Shown here: in pieces, positions 14,539-14,833 of the stretch | Position numbering within the stretch: the first letter of the stretch is position 1 | How the letters are laid out: every line of letters begins with the position of its first letter | Position numbers and translations under genes: made by a program | Notes under the pieces: generated by a model | What the model was told of the DNA's origin: nothing | Seen by the model: only the letters and a program-made list of their open reading frames with translations | Databases searched by the model: none | DNA from: Vulcanimicrobiia bacterium | GTDB lineage: Bacteria > Vulcanimicrobiota > Vulcanimicrobiia > Vulcanimicrobiales > Vulcanimicrobiaceae | Assembly (NCBI GenBank): GCA_025451135.1 | Contig: JANWKW010000125.1 | Coordinates: 1-14,833, forward strand | DNA length: 14,833 nucleotides | Direction of reading: 5' to 3'

Positions 14539-14833
14539 ATGGTGACGGTGACGGACGAGGTCGAGGTCGGGCTCGATCGCTGGCAGACGAAGGAGAGCGT
14601 ACGGCTTCTCGTGCTGTACGCCGCGCTCATCGCGGTCGTCTATCCGGCGTTCTATCTGTTCACGCGGCTGATCCCGGGGGAACCTCGCGATTCGCTCGCC
14701 TTGCGCCTGTCGTCGGCGGCGCTCTGCTCTATCTGGACCTCGACGGCTTCAAGGACATCAACGACGCGTTCGGCCACGACGCGGGCGATCAGATCCTGGC
14801 ACAGACGGCCCTGCGCCTTCGCCAGGTCCTGCG
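14539..14833 (+). CDS. Membrane-anchored GGDEF protein, partial and apparently frame-broken
   Basis: From the ATG at 14539 one frame reads MVTVTDEVEVGLDRWQTKES, then a membrane helix (about residues 22-45, VRLLVLYAALIAVVYPAFYL), then PGEPRDSLALRL. A second frame, offset by one, carries a clear GGDEF N-terminal half: ALLYLDLDGFKDINDAFGHD (about 14721-14780), then AGDQILAQTALRLRQVLR to the window edge. Neither frame has a stop, but only the first part of one and the last part of the other make sense. The DxLTGLxNR motif that should precede the GGDEF half is missing. The intact gene would make a membrane sensor with diguanylate cyclase output (c-di-GMP synthesis). The break near 14690-14730 is either a real deletion or an assembly fault. 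No good Shine-Dalgarno was seen. Confidence 0.55.
   Translation, partial: MVTVTDEVEVGLDRWQTKESVRLLVLYAALIAVVYPAFYLFTRLIPGEPRDSLALRLSSAALCSIWTSTASRTSTTRSATTRAIRSWHRRPCAFARSC

Noticed and set aside
1..14833. CRISPR array, insertion sequence, tRNA, rRNA, phage or defence genes
   Set aside because: No regularly spaced repeats, no transposase or integrase motifs, no tRNA-like cloverleaf and no rRNA segments were seen on either strand.

Overview
GC-rich bacterial DNA (roughly two thirds G+C, almost all third codon positions G or C, frequent GTG/TTG starts) from a diderm. Evidence for an outer membrane is a TolC-type channel, an efflux adaptor lipoprotein and a beta-barrel protein ending in Phe. 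The pairing of a copper-amine-oxidase-N (stalk) domain with an outer-membrane barrel, the Pro/Thr-rich linkers and the run of peptide-binding lipoproteins remind me of Eremiobacterota/Vulcanimicrobiota (former WPS-2). That placement is an inference from gene style; no marker gene is present.

Layout. (1) 1-343: left edge, with a possible 5' fragment of a minus-strand gene and a good minus-strand intrinsic terminator at 281-314. (2) 344-2320, minus strand: a stalk-domain/outer-membrane barrel protein (TTG start with a perfect Shine-Dalgarno) and a small FlK-like hot-dog thioesterase, separated by a 240-base gap that can fold into a closed multi-hairpin structure. (3) 2372-11832, plus strand: one apparent operon from an extended -10 promoter. 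It holds an RND-type periplasmic adaptor lipoprotein, a TolC-family outer-membrane protein, then four tandem family-5 (Dpp/Opp-like) solute-binding lipoproteins with 1-nt overlaps or very short gaps. No inner-membrane RND pump and no ABC permease or ATPase is present here. (4) 11789-14435, minus strand: a tightly overlapping three-gene operon with a site-2-protease (M50) membrane protein, an unrecognised 177-residue protein and a GT87/DUF2029-like polytopic glycosyltransferase. The last gene overlaps the fourth binding-protein gene tail to tail by 44 nt. (5) 14539-14833, plus strand: the start of a membrane-anchored GGDEF protein, cut by the window edge and apparently frame-broken near 14690-14730.

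How the genes may work together. The plus-strand block is an envelope transport unit. The adaptor and TolC proteins would complete a tripartite export pump whose motor is encoded elsewhere. The four acylated binding proteins would each present a different oligopeptide-like ligand to a permease encoded elsewhere. Coordinated gain or loss of a cysteine pair among the four paralogues points to divergence of a tandem array rather than recent identical copies. Nothing here proves a new defence or mobile system. The items most worth a second look are the orphan transport array, the stalk-barrel fusion with the structured gap behind it, and the broken GGDEF gene.
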